Assembly (NCBI GenBank): GCA_944472155.2
Contig: OX235271.1
Location: 27,164,977-27,228,976, forward strand
Direction of reading: 5' to 3'
DNA length: 64,000 nucleotides
From: Trichobilharzia szidati
Taxonomy: Eukaryota; Platyhelminthes; Trematoda; Strigeidida; Schistosomatidae
Positions 31,845 to 43,910 of this stretch are shown in pieces. The first letter of the stretch is position 1, and each line of letters starts with the position of its first letter. Below the pieces are notes generated by a model. The model made no database searches. It was not told the DNA's origin and saw nothing but the letters and a program-made list of their open reading frames with translations. The position numbers were made by a program, and so were the translations under genes.

Positions 31845-32297
31845 CCAATACTTATGTCAAGTCATCGATTCTGTTTCGTTCAGAGACTTAGCACTGCATC
31901 AAAAACATTTCTGACAGCCTACCGACTCTGGTCGGTCAACAGATACCTTCGCTGACTCTATACAGAAGATCAGATGGCCGACTGGAAAGAGTAAGCAAGC
32001 AAAAGGAATTCTGTGGACGAAACAACCAAGAGACTATTATGCAACAAATATGCAGAAGGAAATGGAGTAGGCATACATTGAGGGGACAACAACTGAGTGA
32101 CAGCACGTGCCAGGCCCTCGGGTGGAATCCGAATAGGAAAATACTAGTTGAACGTGGGTGACATGAGGGAGATCAGGTGAAGAGGATATGAGAGCTTGTG
32201 AGCAATCACTGAACCAACTTAAAAAGACAGTAGAGGACAGAGTGGAAAGATGTGCTGCTAAAGCCCAAGGGGACCGAACGGAAGTAACAATAATAAA
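31845..32297 (+). mobile_element. LINE-1f, old copy
   Basis: Recognisable C-terminal block (ATACTTATGTCAAGTCATCG ... GGTGGAATCCGAATAGG) and an ending GGAAGTAACAATAATAA. Strongly mutated. Confidence 0.6.
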
Positions 32298-33049
32298 ATC
32301 CTATAAATAAGAGGTGGTTTTACAACTTGAATTCTCCCGTACTGGCATCGACCGTCAGCCTCAAAAACACAGTTTCAACGCAAGTTTTCTCAAAGTCACG
32401 TACACTCCTTTTTATCAAGTACCCAAAGACAACAGAGTGTAGAACTTCCAACCAATTGACTCTTAACGTTTAATACCAAGACAGAGTACAACGCAACATA
32501 GTCTCATTTACGTTGGTCGCTACACTGTGAGCCTGAAGAGTAAATTTGGATAAATAGTTAATACCGGTCACCTACCCTGGTAATCACTTGTTCACTACAC
32601 TTAACAAATTTGCGATCACTTTTTCCAGCCTCTAAACTTTATTTACTTGCAATATAATAGCCATCTTTTCAGTTTTCTCATAATCTACATCATTTTCGAT
32701 AACCTGGAAGTGTGTTAATAATTACATTAGTATGTAAACGGTCACTGATCATTCAACATTGTTGACAGACAGTCTGTAGCTTACAACAGCTTGATAATCA
32801 GTGGTAAGACTAAGGATAACTATTTACCAAGTATAATCAATACAAAGTGAGTTTTGCTGAGTGGCTAAGTGCATTTCGAAGTACTAAATTATAAATGGAA
32901 TTCCCATAAGTTCTGTCCCAGAGGAAATCAGCCATCTTTTACAAGCTCAAGTCAATAGGCTACTTCAATCGCAAGGAGAGTCACTACATTATTTCCCTTA
33001 AATAGTTGTGACCCTTTCACGTGAAGTCATAGACTGTAATTGGAAGTGG
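32298..33049. other. intergenic, no recognisable feature
   Basis: No repeat matching elsewhere in the window and no convincing frame. Confidence 0.35.
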
Positions 33050-33260
33050 TTACTGGTGCATCGGTGGCAGAATACTCACCGACCACAAACATGGTCCGCG
33101 TCAGATGCACTCATAAAACACGCCTAGTTTACTGGTGGAGAGTAAATCCAGGAAAGATAAGGTTAGGAGTGAGACTAGCAACCCCACCCTGTAGAAAAAA
33201 AGCTACAGCTACTAAAACTTTCTACTCAGAATGCAAAAGATGAGGAAAAACTGGTGGGAA
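33050..33260 (+). mobile_element. SINE-A, diverged long-body type
   Basis: GTGCATCGGTGGCAGAATACTC, ACATGGTCCGCG, GTGAGACTAGCAACCCCACC and the end CTCAGAATGCAAAAGATGAGG. Confidence 0.55.
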
Positions 33261-33319
33261 ACCTATATTTAGAAGGATTTTACGAGTAACTTATCAGCAT
33301 AAACACATGTAAATATGTT

Positions 33320-33420
33320 TAATCATATTTCTTACTGTTTCACTGTGTGAAACATCTAATAAACAAACTAATATGGAATTACTAACTACCAAAGTGCCCA
33401 AGTTTTACACATATATTCAT
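33320..33420 (+). repeat. PLE-tail-like repeat
   Basis: TTTCACTGTGTGAAACATC ... AATATGGAATTAC ... GTGCCCAAGTTTTACACAT, as at 8860-8940 and 31140-31220. 33421-33989 has nothing recognisable. Confidence 0.6.
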
Positions 33421-33989
33421 ATTTTCTACAATTTACCTTCCTTTTTTCAATCGAACTGTCTAAAGTCAAAGCGATATTAAAACTATAAACAGAAATCTAA
33501 TCAAATATTTCCGCCTCGATTTTAACGCTTAGTTCAGCAACAAAAACCGGAAAAACTCAAAACGAAGACTTCACAAAATCTTTAACGTATAGAAAGTACA
33601 TTTGGGATGGAACACTAACATGATAATTCATTTCTCAATCGAAGTTCGGATGTTAGATAACCTTCAAGAATCATAGAACCACTGTATTTAGCAATGAAAT
33701 GCTATTGAGAACTACAAAAATTGGTGACCGGAAGAGATCCATGTGACACTTTTATCCTATGAACACTCTGTTTCATGCTGACCATCAGTTTTCGATCAGG
33801 AATTCTCCTAGACAGATGCTTAATAACTTCAATTAACTATCAATAAAACTTTCCTTTATAGCAAGGAAAAGAAATGTTTTGGCAGGTTGTTTGTTATATA
33901 AACACACAATAGCACTGCCGAAGGGATGGAAATTTCCTAACTCCCTGTTAAATGGTGTAATATCATTGTCAGTAATGGTGTTAGGTAAG

Positions 33990-34440
33990 TTGGGAGAGTT
34001 AGTCAGTGAGGTTGTGAATCTGCGTTGAATGAGATGCCTAGAACACATGCCAAGTAATCGCCTTCCTAGTCCAACAATCTTAGCCAATAAAGCAGTGGGT
34101 TAGGGATGGTTAAATCAAAACGCAGCATTAATCCACGAAGTCTTTGACTGTTAACTTAGGCTAAGTAAGATGTAGGTTGCACGGTTGGGACCGTCGAGAC
34201 GTTAGGAAGCAATGGCTTGAAACTGTTGGTGATATGGCTGAAGATCATTCCCAACGACGTAGATGTGTTCAATCTTTCAATGAACTCCTGGATCCAATAA
34301 ATTCTCATTAATCTCCATATAATTATTCTTTCTCCGGTATATTTCCGTCTATTACTGTTTCTTTACATTTTTTTGCTCTAACCTTAAATGTGCTTTTAAT
34401 AACTTCAACTCGTACACTTCTGTGGGAAGTTCAGTTCAAA
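33990..34440 (+). mobile_element. LINE-2f-related C-terminus and 3' UTR, old, plus strand
   Basis: Plus-strand frames give ECLEHMPSNRLPSPTI, then GWDRRDVRKQWLETVGDMAE and the QRRRCVQSF region, the C-terminal end of this LINE class, followed by a decayed UTR. Confidence 0.55.
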
Positions 34441-34497
34441 AGCTCACTCAAATAAGAATACAATACTATCTGATATCTTTTACTCACCACACTTAGC

Positions 34498-35294
34498 TGT
34501 CTGTCTGTCTGTTTTCGACATAGAACTTTGCACATATGTGCGCCAGTTCAAGTCGCCACACTCCCTCCTTGTAGCACACAAAGCAAGAGAAGAAAGTAGG
34601 AGAAATGCATAATATAGACAGTAAACAGAGGTGTGAGACAAAGGAATAGTAATAACGAAGAACAAAACAGTTTCATTGGAAATCATGAGTCACAAGGAGT
34701 GGATGCATCTGCGCCACTGAGAATGATTTTGAGCCGTGTCACCAATTGTTTCCAACCATTGGTTTTTACCGTCCCGAGGACCCCAACCAGGAAGCTAGTC
34801 TACACCTTCCTACGTGGCTTAGACTAACTGTTGTGGATTTCATTGACTGGTGCCATGTTTTCGTTTGACCACCACTGGCTCTTTTCCAACCTGATTGACC
34901 CTATGTCAGATAACACTGCCTATCAAGGAAGGCGATCAATGACTAGACATGCGTAACACATTTCCTAACCATCTCAATCGATGTAACTTCACAGCCTCGT
35001 CTATTGACTTCCTCTCCTTACCTAGCACTCGGCGCCTAACCTCAATATTGCTCACCTTATTATACCACTTCACGCGGGAGATAGAATGCAGACACCTATG
35101 ATCAAAGACAGCTAATCTTTTCATGTCTTCCGCTCTCAATGGCCAGGTCTCACAGCCATAAAGGAGGACGGAGCAGAGTGCTGAGCAGTACACACGCCCT
35201 TTGGTCGATAGTCGGATATCACGTCTACGCCAGAGACGGCGTAAACTGGCATATGCGAAACTAGCCCTCTGTATCCGTGCTGAGATTTCGTCAG
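34498..35294 (-). mobile_element. LINE-2f, 5'-truncated, with 12-bp target-site duplication and (ACAG)n tail
   Basis: ACCACACTTAGC at 34486-34497 recurs at 35295-35306. The tail is TGTC units on the plus strand. The 3' UTR and C-terminal ORF (VLLYGCETWPLRAEDMKRL ... LRWLGNVLRMS) are nearly identical to 28572-29428, so both are recent. Confidence 0.9.
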
Positions 35295-35306
35295 ACCACA
35301 CTTAGC

Positions 35307-35763
35307 AGAGTTAAGTGAATAACTTTGAAGCTGAAATACCAAACAACCCCCTCTAACCACCCCCCGGTTTATATCAAAATACAAAAATTAGTCAACTGAT
35401 TATCATATTTAAAAGTTAGTGCTGTTAACGCTGGCACCGGTATTCATAAAAACACCACCAGTAACTGCATTTCTTCTTCTTCTCATTTAGATATACAAAA
35501 TTAGTGTAATCAAGCTGACAATAAAACTATTCAACGACAGAAAGGCGATAGGAAAAAGACGTTAACTACGAATGGAGACTTATGATACAAAGAAGCTAAG
35601 AAAAGAAAGAGTGAAATGGAATTGTGCGTTAGCAAAAACAAAAACTGTTAAATTAACAGGAAACTTAAGCTGCACCTAATATAATATTGTACAATTATTA
35701 TCATTATTCAAAATAACTGCTACTACTTCACATTTACAATGTGTGAGTGTGTGTTTATGCGGT
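35307..35763. other. downstream flank of PHB1
   Basis: AT-rich; probably holds the PHB1 3' UTR. No clear AATAAA is seen on the minus strand. A short GTGTGT run is at 35740-35755. Confidence 0.4.
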
Positions 35764-35982
35764 TTACTGCATAGCAGGGAGATTTAACAGGGTATTCTGA
35801 CCATCAGGAATGTAAGTGATGTTTCGATTCTTTGACAGCTGATAGGCAATATCTTCAGCAGCTTCAATTCTTCTCAGTTCAATCAGACCTTCACCTGATG
35901 ATCCAAAAGATTTGGCCAATAGTATAGCCGCTTCGGAATCACCTTCTGCTGATATAATGGCAGCTAATTTGTGTTGTTCAGC
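35764..35982 (-). CDS. PHB1: PHB1 exon 5 (terminal)
   Basis: 72 codons and TAA at 35766-35764; acceptor GTATTCAAG. It covers [20 protein letters not shown] to the C-terminus [10 protein letters not shown]. Confidence 0.97.
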   Translation of the reverse strand, partial: AEQHKLAAIISAEGDSEAAILLAKSFGSSGEGLIELRRIEAAEDIAYQLSKNRNITYIPDGQNTLLNLPAMQ

Positions 35983-38900
35983 CTTGAATACAAATAATTA
36001 AAAAAAATGAAAACACAATTGAAGAGGGCACGTTAAACAATTTTGAAGGGAAAACTGACGCACAAACACACAAACACACAGAAACACTGGTTAATAGGAA
36101 ACAAATACTAAGAGAGGAGTGATGCTTACGAAAGTTCATATCCTCTATGATCACAAACAATACAGTACAGTAAAATATCCCACAGGATAAAACAAAGACT
36201 GAATATAATCACCTCGCATCTTGTTCTAGGAACAACACAAGTCACTCTCCTAAAGGTTCTGTTCCTGATCGGCTTTCATATACTTCACAACCTGTTGGTC
36301 ATGGGACTGGCTGCAAGAAACGGAGATGTAACCAGTCTATGAGGTAACACACAGTATGGATGAAGGATGGCTGTGTTGACTTGGCAGATGTCCCTGCATC
36401 GTAACTCCTTGAATGTAGTCAAAGCAATCACACAACTCAGAAGTTCCAGAGGATATGATATGATATGATTCAGAATCAAAGTTGATGCTGATCACGTAGT
36501 AGTTTCGTTTCGCTTATTTACTGTCAGTAGTAGTAGTAATACTAAGTGGATTACGTCTGAGTGAAAGTTAATCACGCTAGAGGGTTATCCAAGCCAATGT
36601 TCGAACTCAAGACCCAAGTCAATGAGCTACACAGTCTAATGACTAATAAATTTAGTGATACTTCTGTGAGCTGAAAACATCTTAAGCTAAAAATAGTAAC
36701 ACCATCCTGCTTTTAAAATTCAAAAACGACAAAGCCATACCTTTTCTACCAGATAACGAGCACGTTCTGCCTCCTGTTGCGCCACTTGTTTAGCTTCAAC
36801 TGCTTCAGAGAACTCTCGTCCAAATGAGATTTGTGTCTGTAAAGCAATATAAGGTGGGGGGAGGGGAATTACATGATCTAATTATTTATATTCACATAGA
36901 ACGACTAGAGAATCGTTTGTATAGATGCAGTATATTAACTAATAATAATAACGATATAAACAAATAATCGGCATGTTACTGATTTCTGAAAATATAAACG
37001 CGGATAAATTCATTTAAGTAGAGAACTCATGCAATTGACATTTTTAAGTCACAGCCTTCAGTTTACAAGAACAGTTTGCTCAATCAGTTGATTGCAACAA
37101 ACGTCGCCTGTGGGAACACTTAAATCTTTTGAAAACCTTGTCATTTTCATATTTACTACACTCCATCGTAAAACCATCCTCAGTGACGCAGATGCATTCA
37201 CCCTTTGCAGTAGTCTCCCAGATCCATTAAATCCCCATGTTTTGGCCATGTTACTATTCTTATTCCCTTATATTTCTGCTCCTTTCAAATCTTTTTCTCT
37301 GCCTTTGTGTGTTACGACGTGCAGTGTGGCAACTTAAACTGCTGCAATTCTGTGCAAAGCCCCACGTTGAGAACTCAACTAACCAGTCAGACATACTGTT
37401 TCCTTCATTACACTAGCACTTTAACCTTTTGTTACCCAAATCTGTTTATCTTATGTAACCTTAAAGCATCAGTCATAACGACAACTATATACTGGTTTTG
37501 TTTACTGGTGAAACTGTGAAGCGGCATTGATTCAGGAAGCTAAGATGTGTTAGACATGTAAAATTCCTCACCTTCTTCGAAGAGCTGAACTGAATTCTCA
37601 AAGTACAACTTCGCACAAAAAACAATGTTAAATGAAGTATGATTAACTCAGAAAAAAGGCATGGTGGTTAGGCCAGGACATAACAGCAATCCACAGTGTC
37701 AGTGACCGCTGAATTGAGTAAAATAAGATGCTGAATATTTGCTTAGGATACCTGAGATGCTAAAAGTCAATGGTACAGATGTATTCACTCTTTACAGTCC
37801 CCTAAAATAGTTCAATAATTTTGAATGAATTATTTTCTCCCGAGTATCATTTCGTGTGATCCCATGAAATGAGGCGAATCAAACCGTAGCGATATACTGA
37901 GTTGTTTAATCAATGAGTCCGTTTTGATAAATTGTCATTTGGCTACAACTAATAAGTGATCCCCTTTATTCGCTGAGAGTAATTTTCCGCCAATAGCACC
38001 GACAGGTAGATGGAGCTACAATAGACATGACACAGGGAAGGGTGCTATTTTAGCAGACCACTCAATGAAAAAAATTCACGGTTCATGGTAGATGTATGGG
38101 TGATACAACCTTTGTGAATAATAAATGAACATCGCTGAGACACAGACTAAGTTCAATGAAGTATACCAAGCTACACAGTTCATGTGATGAAGATCCGAGG
38201 GAATAAATGTCCTTTCGAAAAGAGCGAATTAATAAAGCTAATCGTATACGAAGAAAGTGTGGGAAATGGGTGGTATAAACACCTCAGTTTCGTTCCTTAT
38301 CAATTCAAGTGAGAATTGATTAAAACAGCTTTGAGCTAAAGAATAAGGACTGCATGACCAGATACTGTCACTGAAGAAGATATAATGAATTTACACAGAA
38401 GTTTACCCCTGCTAAACAGACGAAAATTCAAACTGCCGTATACACTTAAGGCTTCTGAATGTTAAATTCCCACAATATATTTAGTTGACCCACGTTTTCT
38501 TTAACTATTCTATCACAACCATTCGATTTCGCATCCATGTAAATTACCAATTTGCTATAACTATTATCATCTCTAACGCGTGTTTATCCAGCTTTCCTTA
38601 ATCACACACAAACAAACTCTTGCATCCTACCTATTCTTTTTTATTGTTCACCCTTATTCTTTCCTGGTTTGCTTAATAAAGACTTTGTCACAATTCGTAG
38701 AATGCTGAAGACTGTCAGTAGGGTGAGTGGTGTCCCAGTGGACTACATAGTTAACGTCGTTGTCAATAGGCATTTGACTTCGTGCAGTAAATTTGGTAAA
38801 GGGACTTTATCTGACTTGGAGCATCCACTTCACCCTCAGCTTTCACCTTGCATCTCCTCAGGTAGAACAAGAAGTAACTTCAGAAAACTGTATGCTCGCA

Positions 38901-41900
38901 CGTCTAAGTATAAAAATTCTTGGCACGTATTTTATGTGATGAAAATAGCGTCAGGCAAGAATTAACTAAACTTTTTTCATCTAGTAAATAAACAATCTCC
39001 TCCATCCATCTTTATATACCTTCAAGTTTTACTTTTATTATTTCTATTATATTTATGGTCCTGTTGCTTCTTTGTTTTACTCTCATAATTGCAAACACCA
39101 ACTTATCTCTATGACTGCTGTAATCTTTGTTTTTTCCCTCACCATATCATGTAAAGAGAACATCATATTCGATATTTTTAATCATGCAAGGATTTGTATA
39201 CCGCATCGACAATACTGTGTGAAACAAGCCCACGGCAATTTCCACTTGTATTATTATCATCACCTTAGCTGCTATCATTATTATCATTTCCTTTTTATAT
39301 GCTGCATGTTTTTTATTTTTTATTTTTTTTATATTAACCCTATTGTAAATGTAGAAAAATTTTCTGTGTGATTAATTTTATTTATAATTTGAGGAAATTA
39401 GATGCATTATTGTGATTAATGCTGAAAATTCCATTCTGTATCACGAGTACTGTTTTTGGAATAAAGTAAATCATTATTATTATTGTTTACAGATGACATT
39501 TATAGTTATGCATATAAAGTTCCTAATCTCACCGAATACAATTCATTTTAAACTATCTAATCATTACCATTCGTTATTTTCAATCTTAATATCGTCTACA
39601 GTAATCATTCACTTGGAATAAAATACTTTAAAATATCTCATTTTGAACAGTCTCATCTTATACTGAATATAATGTTATATCAAACTTTTACTTTCAAGTG
39701 AGTTCCAAGGAAATCCCAACTTAAGTATGGTAGCTTCCAGAGGAAATTGTTTGCTTGTTATCCGATGTATTGATTTATAACACACAACAACTGTTGAACC
39801 TGAAGAAACTATAGCGAAGAGCGTTTTTAGTTCATTAATCTGACTGGCTGGCTGGCTGGATTCAACATAGAACTTGGCATCGAAGTGCAGCACTTCAAGC
39901 TGCCACGTTCCAAATAGCACACAAAGGAAGACAAGAAGATGAGTGAAGAGAATCAATAGAGTTTTGACAAGTATAAGAGTGAAACAGAATGAGTAATGGT
40001 AGGAAGGAATATGAAAGATTACAGAGACTGAATACATCTGCGTAAGCCATTGACAACGATTTTGAGCCATGTCACCTATTTTCTCCAGCCATTGATTCTT
40101 AGAGTCCCGAGGGCGTTCATTAATCTATTTATACGTGTGGTGATTGTTGAGTTTTAATTGACTTTTCGGTAGACCTCAATAAAATCTGTACAAATCTAAC
40201 ACTTGAGAAATAATCTGTTGCTCAGTAACGACAAACCTGTGGAAGGGACTCAGAAAGTTATAATGATAAGTCGAGACCTACAGGGTCCACTAAGTCAATT
40301 ATGAAAACAAATACCACAGAAATTGGCTACTAATAGCGTTATACTGAAATGAAGATAGAATTCATGGACCAACAGATTTCGTTATACTGGAGGAATGGTT
40401 CAGTCTAAGTTTAGGTCATGAATGCCAAGAGCTTAAGGAAGCCACACACAAGGATGGGATAGCTATCCAGAGCTGACTAGTTTCTCATGGTCCGTTATCT
40501 GAAAGCCAGTGATGGCGAAATCCAGCTGGAAATATGTAGTGTAGTAATTTATGAAATGCCATCTTTTCTTATCAGACTAATTAATATTGTTTCAGTTCAA
40601 TAGTGCAGCTTATGTATAACATCAGCAGCAAACAGGTTTCCTTACTGAACTCCTGCTCTATTCATTACCCACGTTGCCTTCTAGATTGTAAGCTAGTAAG
40701 TTTTTAACTACCGGAAAACGAGTTTCATGATGCCTAGACTTAGACTTTCAAATAAACAGCAGTTGATGATATGATAAACAACTAATGACTGAGTGAAAAA
40801 GTTAATTTTAATGTCCGCAGATTCTTACTTACCAAAGCAATATCATCCAATAATATACCAAATGAAGAAGCTCGTTCAGTAAGGTCTTCATTCACTCTTT
40901 GACTAACTAGTTCTCTTTGAGTGATAAGTTCACTGGCATCAAATTCAGCGACCACACCTTTCAGTACCTCAGTAGTAATAGAGGGGAGTACACGTTCTTC
41001 ATAGTCAAAACCAAGATTTTGATAAATTTTGGGTAGAAGAGATGGTTCAGGTCGGAATAATATACGCAACGTTATGTTTACTGTCTGTAGATCTACATAC
41101 AAAGTTGTGAAGAAAGAAAAATAATACAGGCAATAAAAATACTGATAACAAAAAACGACTAATGAAAAGCATCTAAGCAAAAAGCTTTTAGTAGACTAAA
41201 TGTTGACAAGATTGGTTATCTTCAAACCTTAATACACTTAGATTGAAGCAATTCATCATGTCAGCGAATCTTCCAGTCGCCTCCCTTTTTATTATGCATA
41301 AATAAATGTATCTATAACTTAATGCAAATGTATATAAGCTTAAGTAGCGACACTCCTGAATAGTATAGGTGAACACAAATAAGTGAGATAAAGCCATTAC
41401 AAAAGCTGGAAACACACTTTACACCTTAAGCAAAACAAAATTTGAATTTATTTGCTACACTCTAGTCGATTTTAAAGCATAACCATAACTTGAGTTCTAA
41501 TAATTGCTATATTCTTCACAATTCTAACGGGGCAAACTACAGAACTGAAACAACCACACTTCGTATAAGCTACAAACGCAGAATGGATGCAGACCAACCA
41601 TGAAGCATTACTTTATACTGAATTCAAAATGTATTGCCTACAGTATGACATTCTGCATGCCGATTGCATTTAGACCTATGAAAATAAAGATATCTTAGGC
41701 GAAAAAGTGGAATTTCAGGCAAAGAAGTGAACATTTTTGACACACTGCAGAAATCGGACACTTTAAAAAAGAAATGCAAGCCCTAATATGACCACACTTG
41801 TTTTGATAAGGAAGTTTCATACTAACTGGTGAAACTATGTGTAACACATCTGTGAGGAGCTTTACAAACTTACAATTAATCCTAACCTGGTTATTTGCGG

Positions 41901-43910
41901 CTGTATTCCGGTCTAGCTTTACATCCTTCGTTAACAGGCGAATGCATGAGCCAGTATATCTGTTTAGATTCATAGCCTTATTCCTTGCCTTAAACATTCT
42001 TTCGACTTTTACAATGTCTACTGTATGATTACATCGGAATTTCTAACACACAGCAAATTTATGTAAGTTATGACTTGTAACTCTTAGGTCACAGATTTGA
42101 AGACTATTTCTCCTAAAACAGTTTAAACAGTCAGATAGTATATTCATACTTTACAAAAGAATTGGATGCATAAGCATTTGAATAGTTGTCAGGTAATATT
42201 TGATTTCTTTTTTACAACCAAGACTTTTTATGTGATGTCACCTACTTTTGCAACTGTGGAATACGACAAAACTAACTGCTGCACTCATCTTTTGACAGCG
42301 CTGCAAGTAACACATATTACTTGTCAACAAGTTCAGCCACACAGCATCTTATGATTGAACCAAGAGTTGCCTTAGTAGAAGCATAGAGATTTTGCAATAC
42401 AAATAAAAACGTTACGCCGATGCAGATATGTTCACTTTTCATCATTTTAAAAATCCCTGACTAACAATCACTTTACCGCTCTCTTTCTCTCCACACACAG
42501 TCTGTTTCCTATGATATCAACACTATTACCCTCTATGAAGTGCTGTTCTGAAATGTAGCTACTAGATGAAAATCGTCTCAGCATATAGTACGAAGTTGCT
42601 ACGCTTTAGTCACTATGTTCAGCCGTTATCAACGTTTTAATATTTGGATTCCTCTCGAAAAGGTTGATTTTTGCAAATCGAAGAGAATTTAAACATATAA
42701 TCTTACTTATCAGTCTTAGGAACACAGAAGTTAGCGCAAATCCAGCAGTCCAAATAATCCCACTGCAGAAATGCAGAAAATAAGTGAGATAAAACTTAAA
42801 ATGGACGCATACCTACGGTAGAGAGAAGTCAACAAAGACTGATGAGGTTTCGCAGTCTGGATGATGGCAAAGACTATATGCATCTCCGTTACTGTGAATT
42901 ACTTTTAACTATGTTGCAGAGCCTGCTTCTTAGCATCGCAATGTCCCTAGCCAGAGTCTACAATTCCATGCATGGCTGAAACTAACAGTTAAGGACTCCC
43001 CAGACTAGTGCTCACGTTTTGGCTTAAACACTTTGATTATTCTAATCATATCCTATTTTAGCTAAAATTTGTTCTCAAGGTAGTCAGTGGCTCACCATGC
43101 GTGACAAACGTTGCAGAAATCTTGATCAATGCAGCTTTTTAAAGGCTATGTCTCACAGACGAAAAATATAACTGAGAGAACAGTCACACTTGACTGCATA
43201 CCATAGATAACCCGTTGATGTTAATGCTGCTCTGTCTTGATGAAAAGTCAAGTAGGAATGCTTGGAATGAGCGAGGTGCTGAAACGGAAAGTTTCTGACA
43301 AACTCAAGAGATTCTACTAAGTATATAAACCGAAGAAGCAAAGCTAACTGGCATTACGGGTAGTCGTCAGTACGAAAGCAATCACATATCTACTAACAGG
43401 ACAGTGTAAGTGGGGAACACTATGCATGGAGCTCAGAAAAGTATAATTCTCACTCGTAAGATCACAAACCGTACAGTGCTACTTATTAACCTCACCAATC
43501 TGAGCAATACACACTAACCACTGCTATCCGCTGGGCTATGCTGGTGTTAAATGCCGGGTTATACAAAGAAAAGAATAAGGAGCAACAGGCATAATTTCTT
43601 GGTTATTTAACAAGTTCACACTCACCTTTTGAGCCGGTCATCACAGGAATATTTCTTGGTCGTGATCTGATGTCAAAAATAATTGGTTTTTGGACCCACG
43701 GTATGATAAAATGTGTTCCTTCTCCTCTTACATCGGTTCTTACACCCTTAAAGCGGTCGAAAATTACGGCCCGATGACCACCGTCAACTAAGAAAGTTAA
43801 TTACTTTAAAACTTTTAATTACCATTATATAGAACAAGAGGCAAAATGCTTCCAGCAGCTAACAACCCAACACCAACTTTTGTTAAACCACTGAATAACG
43901 ATGAAGCCAT
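35764..43910 (-). CDS. PHB1: prohibitin-1 (PHB1), complete gene, five coding exons, 274 aa
   Basis: Exons in transcript order: 43910-43823, 43787-43626, 41092-40833, 36836-36741, 35982-35764; total 825 nt including TAA. Phases join exactly (1,1,0,0). The protein starts [20 protein letters not shown] with a hydrophobic N-terminal anchor (about residues 11-27), then the SPFH/band-7 domain ([73 protein letters not shown]), a coiled coil ([20 protein letters not shown]) and the C-terminal segment ending LLNLPAMQ. Prohibitins form the inner-membrane ring complex with PHB2 in mitochondria, scaffolding proteases and respiratory assembly. Length matches the family (about 272). The first ATG used is the only one giving the expected N-terminus. 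Introns run 35, 2533, 3996 and 758 nt. Confidence 0.97.
35983..36740 (-). other. PHB1 intron 4
   Basis: 758 nt; holds a decayed SINE-like reversed B box (GTTCGAACTCAAGACC, about 36601) and a short (TAG)n patch near 36525. Nothing coding. Confidence 0.5.
36741..36836 (-). CDS. PHB1: PHB1 exon 4
   Basis: 32 codons, phase 0; acceptor GCTTTACAG, donor AAG|GTATGG. It is the coiled-coil exon [19 protein letters not shown] onward to LVEK. Confidence 0.97.
37060..37385 (+). mobile_element. LINE-2f-related 3' end, old, in PHB1 intron 3
   Basis: Resembles the family UTR read on the plus strand, ending GTGTGGCAACTTAAACTGC ... TGTGCAAAGCCCCACGTTGAG. 37386-38639 shows nothing recognisable. Confidence 0.5.
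38640..39484 (+). mobile_element. CR1/jockey-like LINE, C-terminus and 3' UTR
   Basis: 38669-38965 ends in [20 protein letters not shown] and [15 protein letters not shown], the C-terminal signature of a non-LTR RT protein (Arg-Thr-x-Lys-Tyr-x-Asn-Ser). A T-rich UTR follows and ends CTGAAAATTCCATTCTG ... GGAATAAAGTAAATCATTATTATTATTG, the same 3' end as 14500-15110. Confidence 0.65.
39842..40114 (-). mobile_element. LINE-2f 3' end with 12-bp target-site duplication and (CCAG)n tail
   Basis: GTTCATTAATCT at 39830-39841 recurs at 40115-40126. The insert is only 273 bp: TGGC units, then TTCAACATAGAACTTGGCATC, and the MAQNRCQW C-terminal codons. It lies in PHB1 intron 3 on the same strand as the gene. 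Confidence 0.85.
40833..41092 (-). CDS. PHB1: PHB1 exon 3
   Basis: 260 nt; acceptor GTATGTAG, donor TTG|GTAAGT. It covers [15 protein letters not shown] through [12 protein letters not shown], the rest of the SPFH domain. Confidence 0.97.
41093..43625 (-). other. PHB1 intron 2, repeat-poor
   Basis: No repeat matching elsewhere in the window, apart from a vaguely SINE-like stretch at 43430-43570. Open frames here have no recognisable motif. Confidence 0.45.
43626..43787 (-). CDS. PHB1: PHB1 exon 2
   Basis: 162 nt; acceptor CTTTCTTAG, donor AAAAG|GTGAGT. It covers [15 protein letters not shown] to NIPVMTGSK, the first half of the SPFH domain. Confidence 0.97.
43823..43910 (-). CDS. PHB1: PHB1 exon 1 (start codon and membrane anchor)
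   Basis: ATG at 43910-43908; 29 codons plus one base; donor AATG|GTAATT. It encodes the hydrophobic anchor ending LPLVLYN, in the place of the conserved ALYNVDAGHRAV-type junction of other prohibitins. Confidence 0.92.

Noticed and set aside
39072..39371. 99-codon hydrophobic ORF
   Set aside because: It lies in the T-rich 3' UTR of a LINE; the composition gives Phe/Tyr/Ile codons by default.
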